The notes beneath the pieces are model-generated. The model did not search any database, was not told where the DNA came from, and saw only the letters and a list, made by a program, of their open reading frames with translations. A program made the translations under genes and the position numbers. From Osmia lignaria lignaria (Eukaryota; Arthropoda; Insecta; Hymenoptera; Megachilidae), in NCBI RefSeq assembly GCF_051020975.1, contig NC_135042.1:6347888-6411887 (forward strand): a DNA stretch of 64,000 nucleotides, read 5' to 3'. Of this stretch, positions 26,491 to 40,152 are shown piece by piece (the first letter of the stretch is position 1; every line of letters starts with the position of its first letter).

Positions 26491-29400
26491 AAATTTGAAT
26501 TCTACTCCTAAGAGATGATATGAAATTTTGTCAACCTCTAAATTAAATTCACAGACACAAGATTTTTCTACTTCCCACCTCTAATACTAGGAACACGAAA
26601 GGAGGAAACGATTATAATATAATAAAGTGACAGAACTGTCCTCGTCGTTCCCACGGCACCGTTCATCCCCATGGCTCGTAAAATTCAATTCAGAAACGGC
26701 CTCGTTTCGAAGGTCGGAAGTTGATTTTCCGAGTTAACCGACTAGAGTGACAGCCAGTCGGAAAGTCGAGCACGTTGAAACGGAAGAATGAAGCAATGTG
26801 AATCTTCACGGTGAATTTGGGCATGCTAAAGAATCGTTGGACCTTCGCCAACAACGACGATTTCTATAGGGGAATACTAAAGCAAGTCTGACAATTTTTC
26901 CGAAGCATAGTATTTTCCTTCCAACACCTTCGGTCTTGATTTCACAATGATCTAATAGAAGACAGGTCGAATATCATCAATTTCGTTCGACGAATCAAAT
27001 TAATTCCGAGAGGTTCGCTTCGATACGGGCTGGATTAAAGTCTCCCTTTCCCTTGCAAGCAATTTCGTTCGGTGGAAAAGGAACGGTTGCAAGGGACAGG
27101 GAAAACTGGTCGATTTGCCGTGAGAATTCAAATTGTTCGTCGTTGACCGAATGACAGCGTAAACAAGACAGAATCCTGGTAACGGGCGCGTGACGGACAT
27201 TCGAAAGCAGTTGCGTTGGAAACGGGCACAGAGGACCCTTCCACGACCTTCCACGATCCCGAAGGTCTTCGTTTGATGTTGAATTGCAATAGGGGGAGCC
27301 CGTGAAATGATTTGCGACACGGAATGTTACGAGTTCGTACATAAGGGGCCACCCCGTAAATATTTGTCTCAACGTAAACAATACTCATGGCATGTACCCG
27401 ACAGGCGTTCCTATGCAAATTTATGCGAAAGAGAAATGCCGAGTCTCCGTCGAGGGAACACGCAGAAATTAATGATGAATTTTTCTTCTGCCAACCTTGT
27501 CGAAAATTTATAGTCGAATCTTCGTTATTTTAATTAATAAGATCAGTTCTGAAGAATTTCTAAAACAAATCACGAACCTCGCATTCTTGGAAGGTAGAAA
27601 TAAATGACCAACCCCTTTACAATAAAAAGAACCCTTAATACCTTTCCATGCGTTTCACCACCTGTTCCGAGGACACCCCCGGAAAGCTGTCGTGTTTATC
27701 ACGGAAAGAGTCTCGGCATAGCCATCAGTCGCACGAGAGAATCGAAATAGGATTTTCTGTTATCGGGGATGCCTTTGAGCCGCGATACAAGCGATAAGAG
27801 ACGGTCGATGGCACAACGTCGAAGCAAATTCAGTGCGGAAAAGAATCTCAAGAGGGATTGGGCATTCGATATCGCGGCAAAGGCAAAAGAAAACGAAAGA
27901 CGCGTGCCCGTTCCTCTTTGCTCTTCCGTTGCAGAACCCACTGGGTCAATATCGTTTTATCTGGCTGGTTCCTTTCAGACCTGTCGTCTCTTTGAACGGG
28001 CTCAACCCCCGAAAACTCTTCGCGCGTTTCTCTTTCCCCTGACGGACCTTCGAAACCTATTCCGCAAAATGCGTGATGCTAAAATGTTTTTACCAGCACC
28101 GAAAATGGCGTTCGTCGATAGAAAAGAATTCGTGTCGTACGAGAATGATGAAGTAATAATGGTAAATTTATAGGGACATTTAATCGTGGCACGTGTTTCA
28201 ACGACTCACTGAAATCAGCACATTTCCATCCCCGTGATCAGGGTTCCTTTGTTTCCGCCTGTACCAGCTTTCGTCTCTGAAAGCCGGCTTGGGTTACGAG
28301 CAGAGAACATTTCGGTGGCCCCCTCTCGCCTCTTCGGATTAATTTATGACCCCGTAAAAGAGCAAGAGAATTGTCTTTGCTCTCGCGCCCTCCGTGGTTT
28401 GCTCGCGACGTTTTTACGAGTCCTCCATTGTCTCGCTTTCAAACGAACTAACGCTGCCAATTTCCAGTTGAATTGATCTACTTCTGACTACTTATTACCA
28501 TTGAGATATAAAGCTTGTCAACAGCACTAAATTGATACTCAGAAAAGTTCTAAGATCATCTAAGACGTTTTCCAATGAAATTAAAGGAAATCCGCCGAGC
28601 ATCAGTCTCATCTAAATAAGACTGTCTCATCTATAGACTCTTTCGGCCATCTTCTCGCGCAGTTCTATCTCACGGAAACGGAGTACCTTCATAAATCCGC
28701 GTCACAAAGCCATCTAATTAAGTAGAGAACAAACTGCGATATTTTTCCCGGTGTCTCGGTATAATTTTCTCCTTGCTCGCGAGGAGGAAGGAAAAAAAAG
28801 AGAGTCACCTCGTCTGCGAGCCTGGCTACATTTGTTTAGAGTCCCAAGATAATATCGAGCCCTAAATTCGCCATCTGCGTCTTCGTTCGCCCTGCTAAAC
28901 GAGGGGAGAAGCGAAAGCTACTGGATCGGGTAACTGGATCTTTCTCTTGCTCGGAAATCCTCGAGTAATTCTCGAGACTGGCGTTTGCCGGGTGAAAATT
29001 AAAAAAGAAGAGAGGAGAGGAATCCAATCTCTGGAGATCGAGGACGCATACACGGCAGCCGGTAAGATCGATTCCTCCAAACGAGGATGGAAAGCGTTCT
29101 CAGAAAGCGGCGTATGAGTTCCTGAAGCGAGAACGAAGCACGTCTCGAAGAGGTTGGAACAACGTTGCGCTGGGGTGCCAGTTTGAATTATAGCTTCGTA
29201 AATTCAAAGACGTAACTCGAGAACCGCACACGGTCCGCGTACCTTCGCGTTTCTCGCCCTCGACCGGTCGTTTCGTCGAAATAACCTGCTGTTCGACGAA
29301 CTAGGGACTCCCTTAGAACCGTGATGTAATAATAACTAACCTTCGGTCGCGATCAACCGATGCCTTTGTTCTCCTTCGTCAATTCGGTCAACGAAGCCCA

Positions 29401-30680
29401 TGAATCGATGGGCGATTAAGGAAAAATCAAGGACGAGCCGGTGAAATGGGCCGGAACTGATAAAAGTGTGTCCATTCGACAGATTAAACTGGTACATCCC
29501 CCTTCTTTTTTTCACTCGATAAGAAGAACGGGGTTGGATCTTGTTCATTAATTACGGAAAAGGTGTTCTCCGTGACGATTGGATATCGTTTCTTGGGTCG
29601 AAGGGATGGAGACCGAGGCGGAGGTTTAATTTGTGACCCGTCTTCTCGGTGTTGAAACCTTCCCGAGAGGCGGGACAAAGGATTTCCATCATTGGGTCTG
29701 TCATTTAAAATCAAAGGGAGTGAACAAGCAGATGGTGTTTAAGAAAGTTAAAAATCTTTGTTGCTTGTAGCACTGACTCTAATTTTTCAATCAACGAGAA
29801 GGGAGAAGACACTTCCCTTCCTGTCGTCGTTGGATAAATTTCCTCGCGAGTGTCTATAATCGAAATGGGAAAGAAACAGTGAGCAAGAATCTCATCTTTC
29901 CACCTCGATGCTCCGAAATATCCGTGCAATCTTGTTGATAATCAATCTCGCAACCGATTCGATGTTATTAATACCCGTTACTCTTCCACCCGAAGATTTT
30001 CCTCGCCGGCCTAGCCGGGATACGGAAGGCATGCCGATAAATAACGAAGAGACACTGCGAGAGGGACGGATCCGGCACGATGGTCTTCGGTATCCCAATA
30101 AAATCACTGTTACCCGGAAAAATATAATAACCCCGGCTGATCCACGCCGGAGATATATCGCCGGTGTATCGGCTATTTAGGCTGTGGCCCTAGCTAAGAG
30201 TTTTTCCGTGGCAATAAATTCGGCCGCGCCGTTCGTAGAGGGTCCGGCAGGTCCAATCGGCTTGTCGTGTAGTCAACGTCGCATTACGACTTTCCACGAG
30301 CAACACGAGGAAAAGAGGGCGGCCGGAAATCACGAGGGGCCTGACCGTTTCCCACGCGGATATATCGTGGATATCCTCCTCGGCGAAAGTGGTGTCACCC
30401 ACTTTCACGAGCTACTGAAACTGTTCTTCGACGAATCTTCCGCAGTTCTATTCCCGTCTTTCTCGACCACCCCCGTTGTGATGTACTGCATCGTGACAAC
30501 GATTTCTCGTTAAAGAGACACGCGCTTCTTTCTCGACTTTCAGCCTGCACTCGTTCGTGGTTCCGCCTTTCGTGAGTTTCGCAAGATTTTTAGCGGAAAT
30601 AAACGAAAGATAAAACACGAGTCGGCCGCGTTATCGTCGCATCGACGAGGATCTAAACGGTAGAAACGTTTCGCGGAAAA

Positions 30681-31380
30681 GGAAATTTATTAGTCGCGTG
30701 CGGCGGACAGTTGCCGCGATCCGGGGGCTGACAGGCTAAGTAATTAAGGAAGTCCCTCGGGGGCGGTTCTTTCGGGGGATGCCGGTGACACCAGGTCAAT
30801 GAGATATTTTCTTCCCTTTAATTATAATTACGAGAACGCGGTAAACGCGAGGATCCTCCAAGTTTAATTGAACGAGCTCCACCCAGAAATCCCAGTTATC
30901 TGTTCTCCCTCTCTTTCTCTCTCTTTCTCTCTCGTTGACGTCCATCGCGACGTTCGAGCAACAATTAAACCCGAATGGATAGATTTCCAGAAATAAACGA
31001 AATAAACTGATCAATGGTGCGGAATGTTTACGTCAATCGTAACCGAAGTAAAAATATTACCCATCCGGTATCTTTCCATAGAGGTAAGAACGGACGGGAT
31101 CTTGGAAAAGCCGGCTCGTGAACGGATATAATTAACGACGCAATTAAAGAAGAAAAACAGCTTGTGAAAGGATGGAATTCGGGGAATTTCATCGACAGTG
31201 GAGCGTTGTAGTGGTTGAAACGCTGGAAAATACGGGGTTGAAGAGACAAAGCCAAGTGTATCGCGACAGCAGGATTTATCAGTTGCGTGCGGTCGACAGT
31301 CGGCGTGATTCAGGACCGGCTAGGGTAAATAATTAGAAGAGCGGCCCTCCACGGGGGTGGTGGTTCTTGCATGGGATGCC
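30681..31380. repeat. Diverged direct duplication (two ~105 bp copies)
   Basis: Copy A (30681-30783) and copy B (31271-31380) align over their length at roughly 70% by eye. They share in order TTTAT, GCGTGCGG, GACAG, CGTGAT/CGCGAT, a TAATTA core, GGTTCTT and GGGATGCC. Neither copy has a shared open frame, so this is a noncoding duplication or a conserved paired element. Confidence 0.5.
30905..30933. repeat. CT-rich microsatellite
   Basis: An imperfect run of CTCTCTTT units, purely pyrimidine. Simple repeat. Confidence 0.85.
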
Positions 31381-34300
31381 ACGGGGTCGGAAAGGCGGAC
31401 AAAGGTCCAGGCAAACAGCAGACCTTTCACGAGTCCTTGGGCGAAGAAGGGTGGATTGTAGCGGGATCCACAACCCGGGGGTGGTGTTTCCTTTTCTTTT
31501 CCAAACGAAAAGAAAGTATCCAAGAAACGTGGAAAGGGAGAAATCTCGTCACGATTTCCTTGACCGGGCCAGCGTGACGTGAACGCGAAAACTGGCCTTT
31601 GCCTGGCTTCTTTTAATTAAAAGCTTAATTAAAACCGTGTATAAAGGAATTTTGTTTCTGCTGCACTTTGCTGCATGTGAGAATAATTTCCCGCGTCTGG
31701 TTGCATTCAGCATGAAAATATCACGAGAGCTCATTTCTGAATAATTTTAATTCACAATCTTCGCGTGAGGCTTCCTCAGCATTGAAGAGGGTTTTCAACA
31801 GAATAGAATCAGAATCAATTAAACACCCGTCTGAATGTAATATCTTCATCCAAACTAGATCAGAGATAGACAATTTCACTGCAACTTTCTTCAAACTATT
31901 AATCCTCAAATTCACCCTACCGATAATAATAATCGTTTCGGAGGAGCAGAGAGATCAGGAGATCAGTTTCCAGCGAAGTAACCCCTGTAGTCCGAGCAGA
32001 AGATAAATCCTGCCTCCGGAATAATCTTTCCGAAGCGTCTCGCGACGCCGTCCCGTATCGCCGTCGCGTCCACGAACAAAGAAATATGGGTGGTTGCAAC
32101 CACCCCGAAAGTCCAAGGGAGAAACACTTCCGTTTGCCAGGAATAATGGCGGGGGGTCGGAGGATAGGCGAAAAAAAGAAAAAAAAAAGGAAAAAAAACA
32201 AGAAGAGGATATCGGCCCTTTCTCGTCTCGCAAGGACACGCGTCACGGGTCCTCGGAATCGCGTCGAAAATCTTGCGTAAATCAGCCCGTAGGAGGCGAA
32301 CGCGCGTATAAATCTTGACCACGGAGTTGCCACGACCCGCTTTCACCCCACACGGGTCCCCGTTGTCGGGATTTATCGGCGTCCGGGTCGTAAGAGTGAA
32401 TTTTACATATCGATCAGCTCCGACCCTCGGTCCGCGCTTTGAATACGTTCGAATTCATTCGGTTCTTGGCGCCGACCAGGGTAAAATCGAACCTACAGGG
32501 TTACCGGCGTACCAAGGTGAGGGGCTTGCTCGTTGTTATCTACCCTGGAATGGCCAGGGTTTTGCGTGTATACAGTACCTCGAATTTACATTCATTCGTC
32601 AATCTGTCCGTTTCGCAGCCCCTTCGAAAACCTAATTCCCCGTTAACGCGGACTACGCAACCTTGAAATCACTTTTCAATCAAGATTCTTCTCGATAAGG
32701 GATGGCACTGATTTTTCTCACCGCGAGACGGAGAAGATTTGAAAATGATCATAGAGAAAAATGTTTTGAAAAATGGTAATGGAGATACTTTCGGTAGGGA
32801 AAGAGGGAATAAGCAAAGAGGAAAACAACCCTTCGTGATTCTGAAAAGCGAATGGCCTGCCCGGAGGACACCGATGCTCCAGCGGTCCGTGACCACCCTT
32901 TATTTCCCTTTATTTCCTATAAACTGGGATAAGCATAAAAAATAGTCTAGACGCATTCTGTACAGTTAGCATACAGCAAGAGGAGCAGCGGTGATCGATA
33001 CAGAAGAGGAAAGCCAGGGCCGTACGGGCGATGCATACGAAAGAACGGGTGCCCGACATTCAGTCTGGCCACTCGACAAAAGAAACATTCAAACTGGTTG
33101 GATGATGTCGAAATAGAGGGTGGACCGTATCGATATCTGGCAGGGTGCATTCGCGTACGAGAATGTACAAAGTTCACCCTCTCTTGTCGATTCATCTGTG
33201 CAGTGAATAAAAGAACGGATGAAAACTGTGATGATTATCGAAACGAAAAATGGAGAACGTTCGTATGAAAAGAGAAGCATGCGGAAGTTTCGAATTTCAC
33301 GGGTTTGCTGAAGAAATGAATAATCCTGAAACTTGATATTACAATTGTTTCACGTCGGTGTTAAGTCTGATATTAAAAAGGTTTGAACGAACGACAAACA
33401 GGAGCCCCAATTGGAAATCAAACCGTTGTAAATTTAGCGATCGAGTGGAACGACGTTTTCTTTAACGCGACTCGTTTGCGTTCCCGTTCGAATTTACGAG
33501 CGGCGTTCGCCGTGCGTAAATCAATTTTATAAATCAAACAAGCCGATCGAACGGGGAAAAGAGGCTCGATTTACGAGAATTGCCTTCGAACCGAATGAAA
33601 TCTATGCGAACGTCACTGTGACGCGGCCGTTCGAGAAATGTTTTATGTACAAATGACGATCGATCGGGACGGAATTGAAGAGAGAATAAAGAACCGGGCG
33701 ATGATTAAGGCAGCGTGTTATCAGCATGTCGGTGGGCGAGGCACGCGCGCAAAAACCGTTTAATCGGCGCATCATCGATCACCGTCGCTGGATTAAAAAT
33801 AAAAGCTGCACGAAGCGTGCGCATGAAAGCGGACTGTCTCCCTTGGCGGACAGAAAATGATTCGTTGCTTTCGTTCGAACCGGTGTTCTTCGAATGGAAA
33901 GCAAAGAAGAAAAGAGGGGAAGAAACAAAGGAACGAAAGGAACCAGGGTAAACAGTGGACTCCCTAGCCTTGGCCGTGAAATAATGGAATTTCATGCTGT
34001 TTCGTTGGAGACGTTCGAAATTTTATAAAGGGTTTGAATTTCAAATTACTCCGACGTGTTTTTTATTCTCTTAGAAAACAAGGTAGAACGAGGCTAAAGC
34101 TGGTAACCCACCTTAGAATTCTTTCTTCGATTGAATTCACTTGTTGCAATGAAAAGCATCGAGAATAGATAAGATTGTCTCACCCTGAATCATTATCTTC
34201 CTTCGGCTAATTCAGTCCTCTTTCTGGAGGGAAGTTTGCAAAGAGGAGGGTGGCACGATTTGGCACGTTCCTTCATCAACGATGAGTTCATCGATTCTAG

Positions 34301-37300
34301 GATTTCGGGCTTATTATACGGTAGTTCGCCGCCTTCTAACAGTCTGCCGGATTTTCGTTCTTCTTTTTTTGCCCGCTATTTGCACGAAGAATGTCGCCGA
34401 GTGAGGCAGATTCGTAAGGCAGGTTAAACCTCTACTGCTCGTGTTTGCTCTACGATAATTCAGCTATATTTGCCCAGACGAAGCGAACTTTCCAGCAAGG
34501 AACAAACGAATTATAACCGGAGAACAAAGCGGCTGTTTTTGAGCCGTTCCCGATTTTTCTTCCCCTTTTGACGACCTCCTGGCAGCTTCGTTAAACATTT
34601 CAACCCTTACGACCTGTCGCGTTGTTATTCTTTTGCTTCTTTAATCCTATTGTTCGCGATATCGAGTGGTGCGCTTTCTTAAAATTAATCAATTAATTAA
34701 CGAGCGAAGGGAAGAACGTCTTAGTTACCTCGACACAGATCAATTGATAGCACAACCAGCGTAGACTTGTTAGGGATCGGTTAATGTCGGGTAATCTTAC
34801 ATTTCTATCAGAACTATCAGTGTGTTCGGTAGTTAGAGGGTAACAGGGAGACGAGAAGACGCGAATGGATTGGAAGCAGTTCGCTCGGTGTTTCCATTAA
34901 ATTCTCGTTCCTCGCGGATGGATCAAGGTATGCTCAGCTAATCACGGATTCCGTTGTTTCGGCGACGTGAGGTAATTAGCAGGCGCAATTAATTCCAGAG
35001 CGGTTAGGGATTGGTCGTTGAGCTATCCGAGGGGCGAGAATGCGGTTGCGCATTTCGTCTGACGTTGCAGTAATATCTGCTCGGTTATCAAAACTCTGCA
35101 CGACTCGATGCCATTCGGGCAATTCGAATCGTGCCCCGACACGATTAAGAAAGGTACCAATAGAAATTATTCCGGTCATCGATTTACTTTCGCCATTATT
35201 TTTCGCTTAGACAGCCTGGAAATTCGTCCGAATAAATTTCCTCCTCGGTGAAAAACTTTCTTTCCTCCTTTCCACGATGCTTAATTAAGATTCATCCGGT
35301 GAATACTGTCTCGACACTCGAATCCGTTGTTAGAGCGACGAAGCTAATACAATCTCGCGACCTTATTCGCCAGGCTGATGAAGAGAAAAAGAGCTCTTTT
35401 GTTTAAAGATCGCGTTTACGCGCGCCGCCTTGCATCCTTCGTCCTTTATTCCTTTTGTTCCGCCCTTCCATCTCTGCTCTTTTCACGACACCTCGTTTGA
35501 ATTATCATCCTGCCACCCGAGGCTCTTTGAAACTCCTTGGGTTTTCCTACGAACGCTTTCGCTTTAATATCAGACGACTAATTATCTCGGTTTACGCGTC
35601 CACTTAATTGCCTGGACGATCTTTGCTTTCAAATGATTTCGATCTTCGAATAATAATTTGACGGGAATTTGCACGGTGATGCTTCGATTTAAATTGGACC
35701 CTGAAATTTGTGAATGAAGGAATGAAGAAACGACGAAATTAATGCCCCGATTTTATATTCCTTCCGATGCGAACTTCTCAGGTCGATGGAAATTGAATTA
35801 TCCGATTTAACGACGGTCTCGCGAGTTTTAAACGTTTCCAGGGGGGGGTGTCAGTTCTCGATCGAAGAGAGGATTTGGTCGACTCACGGAGGACGTTTAG
35901 GTAAGTGGATAGCTAGGTGGCAGCTGGTAGTCGAGAGCTGACGTTAGCGGATGGATTTATTTTTACTACCTCATTAATGTTACACATTTTATCGCCGCGA
36001 ACCGCTTCGCTCGGCCGTGGAAAATCCTTCTATACGGCCAGACGCTTCGCTTTCCAGCTTTTACGATCGTGCAAGGAGATGAAAAAAAAGGCGAGAGTGA
36101 ACCATTCTACGTTGTTTTAATGTTCTCGCCCCCCTCTTGGCTATTTCCTGTGAAATTTTATACACTCTTTGCAACATGACCCAACCCCGTCACCCCCCAG
36201 AGACATAAAAGAGCGCCATGGAAACTGGAAATTCGTCGTTGTAATTTCCTCGCTGAAATTCAGGTTCGTTAATCGTGAACGGGTTCCCATGGAAAATTAA
36301 ATTTTCATGCTTTTCACATTGCCCGCCTTTTTTTCACGAATCGATGGAAAATAAACTAGGAGGCGGTAGCTCGGCAAAGGGACGTTAAGCCAATGGGTTA
36401 AACAGATTTAAAAAGGCTGAATAGGGACGGTTCCGGATCCCCGCGGGAACTTCCGCGACGGCCGATAAGAACGGCATAATAGACGTCGAAACGAACCATT
36501 GCCGGATTTTCTACCGCCTCTTCTTCGACCGCCCTCCAACCCCTATCTGCGACAACGGGAGAAACTCTTGGACCCTAAATCCCGCAGAACCCCCGTCGCG
36601 ATCTCGACGACGTTCCTCCTGCGACCTTCTATCCGGCTGAGGCTCTTCCGTTCGCTACCTTCGCCGGATGTTTCGTCGAACGGTTATCGATCATTCGCTA
36701 CGGGGATTGGACAGAAGGCCATGCATTCGGGGACGCGATTTTTTGCAAGATTTTTTGCGAAAGAAATAATGTTTCTATTTCAGAAGAGGTTGCACCTCGA
36801 TCGAGCGTGCCCGGGCTACGGTTCATTGTACGAGCGTCTCGTTGACGGTCATAAATAAGGGAATTAAGAATATATCGTATGACAGCGGAGAATGGAGAAG
36901 CATCGTAGTGGGAAGAAGAGGAGAAGCATCATGGAGCGGGTGATTGTAAAGCCGAGGAGAAGGTATTGATCGTTACAACGGGCGCCACGGTGCGTAGCTG
37001 CAGAAGCCGTACACTTTACGACTTTACACGGGGTGGTAACAAGAGTTTGCATTAATAAAGCAACCCCCCGACGCTCGTTTACGATCGGTCGATGCGTAAC
37101 CGATACGAGAACGCCTTGTAAAATCTGTGAACGAGCTTGGATAGCCGCGTTTAAGACAATTATTCGCTTAAGACTTTGTGAAGAAACGCTCGATCTGTTT
37201 TATTGGGCAATATCTGGGTTACGCGTGTAATATAGGAATTCCTGGTTACCAGTATTAATCCCGAATTGAGCCACTGGATTATCAAACGGCTGCCAGAGCT

Positions 37301-39479
37301 AATAAAATTTTCAATCACCCTCGTCCGGTTTTATCGCGCCGCGGACACGCTGCGGGGTCGTTTTAATCACTGATTCACGCTCCGTCTCAAGCTGCGCTTC
37401 CGAAATTCGATTTCAGGGGATGATTCTTTTTGTTTCTATGATTTGGGGTGGTTTATCGATCGCAAACGACTGGAAGATTTTTAAAAATATTAATAATATC
37501 AGTGTTTCAATTAATAATTAATAATGCAATTAACTACTCTATCAATTTTTCATCCAATAAATTCATAATAATAATCAACTATTAAATTACATATTTAATC
37601 GTCAATTGAATTAACCATGAAATTAGTTATTTGCCCGTTAAGTTGATTAAATAATACATCATATAATAAAGCTGTTAATGACTGATTGATAGAATTCACG
37701 AGAAAATCTTGCCCCAATCGGTAAGTTTAACTTGAAAGAATCGAGATAGGGTGGCAATAAATTATTTGCAAACGATCGACATTGGAACGGCACGATTCGA
37801 TGCTCCTCGCTGCTTGACCCCTTCATTTTCTTTCTTTCCCACCGTACAAATGACCATCGGCCCATAACTCCCGCGTGACTGGACACGTCGACGTGGTGTT
37901 CGCTCGATGGTGCGTGGCAGTCCGCCGGTCATCTCCCATGGGTGAACCAAGACGCTGTAACGGTGAACGCCAGTCACCCCCGATGCTCGGTGATCCCCGA
38001 AGCGTCTCTTTATATCACCGTAGCCGGACCCCCCTAGAGGTACGTGACGCAGATGGAGGGACACGACCGCAATATCTTTATCCCTTCTCGCAACGGGAAT
38101 CGGCTGCCACTTTCGCGGTGTCCAGGAAATTTATATTTGATAGAATTGAACGCGCGAGCCCGCCGTTCTCACGATGACCTCCTGCGATAAATCGTTTCGG
38201 TTCATGGCTGTTTCATAGAAATCGACTTCAGGAAATTGAATCGGCACCTTGCTGTCTCCTCTTGCTATGTCTCTTTCCTATTCTACTCTGCTCGTTATCG
38301 TTTTTAACCGTCGATCATTATGGAAGCCGTGTATCGTTTCCGTCGGTGATTGATGTTTCGTGGAATTGTAGAAATAAAAATAACTCTCTATCCGAATCGG
38401 GAAAATTGCCTCGATATCGTTTCCCCGTGATTAAGAAGTAGCATTAGCCGGTAATGCAATTAATCCGGCCTGTGTACCCGTATGCCTAAGTCCGCGGGGC
38501 CAGTAAGGGCTGATTTGTTCCAGGCCTTGAATATACGGCCAAGCGGACAAAAGCTTGGCCATAAAAAAAAATCTTATCGCGTGGCAAGGCCTTATCGCGT
38601 GAAAGACGGCACGTTTCAGAAATTCTGCCTGCTCGTACGAGAGGGGTCGGCAGCCCCTTAAGACCATAACGTTTATGTAGCCCGGTGTAGCTATGGAAAA
38701 GGGATACCAGAGAGATACGGGCCACGCGGTAACGAGAAAACGTGGCCGACAACTTTTGCCAGACGAGAACGACATCTTCTGGAAACGTTGACACCGGCTG
38801 GCGTAGCCGACGGTACCGAGGGTGGGCCCTTTATTTATTGTTTACGCGGGGATAACGCCCTTTCCGTGGCGTTTATGCAGATACGTTCACCCCTTAGCAT
38901 AACCGTAACTAAATCGACCATTCGATAAGATGGACCGGATAAAGGTGGCCCACTTGTTACGCGTTCACCCTTCACCCCTTCTAGCAAGCTAAAGCAACCA
39001 GAGACTCGTTTATTCCCGGTCGAAACGTCGAATATCTATTACCCGGTTGTATCTACGAGACCTTGCCATGGGAAATTCGATCCAGATTATCTTCGAAAGC
39101 TTCCCTTCCATTGCTTCAACCTCGGCGGTTCTTGTTTCCTCTATCCATTCCAACCAAATGAATATAATTTCATCGAACAGTTTGGCCGATTATTTAAAAA
39201 GGAAAGTATAATATTTCATCGACAACTTTCCACGAATTACTCTAGCCGACTTCCTGTTTCGAGCAGTTACTGACACACAAACCACCCCCCAAGCCTCGAC
39301 GAGGAGGTCGGTACGCGAAAGACACACCTCGTGTCGCGATATCGATCGTTATCGCGTTGCCTCGCGAATTATCGCCCACGAGGCCGCTTCTCTGTCGGGC
39401 GTGCACGCGAGAGGGGTTGATCGAATAAACGAGCGTGTCACGTTGCCCGGTCGTGTCACGAGGCTGCAACCCCGTCGAG

Positions 39480-39577
39480 CAACTCTCCCTCTCTCACTCT
39501 CTCTCTCGCCCCCTTTTCTCTCGTGGCGCCCGGTAACGGTGAAAGCACACGGCTAGGTAGACTCGTGGGGGCGCCAC

Positions 39578-39609
<32 letters not shown>

Positions 39610-39960
39610 AAAACGGGGGTGGTAGCGTGCCGGGGGTGGCAGAGCGTTCGTTTCTGGAGCAGACGAATCGATGCTCGTTGCCCGTCCTCCCTTGCAACGA
39701 GTTCAATGTCTCGCCCGGGCCGGCCGTAGCCCCCGCGGTCGTGGCCGTGGCCGTCGGACGGCGCCCAACCCCCACCCATCACCACCCTGTCGCATCCCCG
39801 CACGTACACCACCCCCTGGCTCCCACTTCCAACGCGTCTCGCTCTCCGCCGTTTTCCGTCTACCTTTCGGGCGCGGTTACACCCCCTCTTTTTGTTCCCT
39901 CACCCTCGCCCCCATCGCCAGGTGGAACAGAAAAAATTAATGCGTCTGTGTTTGTGTAAC
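39480..39960. other. CpG- and GC-rich block with CGG/GGC run; possible promoter or 5' exon
   Basis: Composition shifts sharply here. A CT tract (39482-39508) is followed by a run of GGC units (39577-39609), then dense CpG and C-rich sequence. A stop-free plus frame runs from 39563 to 39959 and translates to a Pro/Ala/His-rich tail (for example PTPTHHHPVASPHVHHPL) ending near a weak CCAG/gtggaa donor. However, it has no ATG, and high GC alone lengthens open frames on both strands. It could be an unmethylated regulatory island, a 5' UTR exon or a disordered coding exon. I cannot decide between these. Confidence 0.3.
39577..39609. repeat. GGC trinucleotide repeat
   Basis: About nine near-perfect GGC units with one GGT interruption. 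It would read as poly-Gly, poly-Arg or poly-Ala depending on frame. Clearly a simple repeat; coding status is unknown. Confidence 0.9.
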
Positions 39961-40152
39961 CCTTTGCAAAATAACTTTAACGTCGGTGAGAATCGAAAGG
40001 TGAAATGAATCATCGTCGCTTTCACCGGAAAGTTTGAGCGAAATTTCATTTACGCTGGGTCAAGAGAGATTTATTCTTTAGTTCCATGCAAACACGTCGA
40101 TCTTCTTCTAGCAAGCCCTTTGTTCCAACCTGTTATTAATGCGTCTGTGTTT
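39936..40152. repeat. 18-bp exact direct repeat, 199 bp apart
   Basis: ATTAATGCGTCTGTGTTT occurs at 39936-39953 and 40135-40152. Flanking sequence differs except for short CCTTTG words nearby. It may be the footprint of a local duplication or a pair of binding sites. Confidence 0.6.

Larger units (their letters stand above)
23851..39479. other. Long stretch without a supported gene
   Basis: No recognisable protein domain or consistent exon series on either strand. An intact 134-codon ATG frame at 27769-28173 (plus) is within chance expectation for this much DNA and has no supporting signals. The stretch carries a degenerate A/T-rich tandem repeat (about 26331-26490), a CT microsatellite (30905-30933), a diverged duplication (30681-30783 and 31271-31380) and an AATAAT-rich low-complexity block (about 37480-37670). 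A 59-nt frame between an acceptor-like cag (35841) and a gtaagt donor (35901) is too short to call. Confidence 0.5.

Noticed and set aside
27769..28173. 134-codon ATG open frame
   Set aside because: Several frames of this length are expected by chance in 64 kb at this base composition, and no family is recognised.
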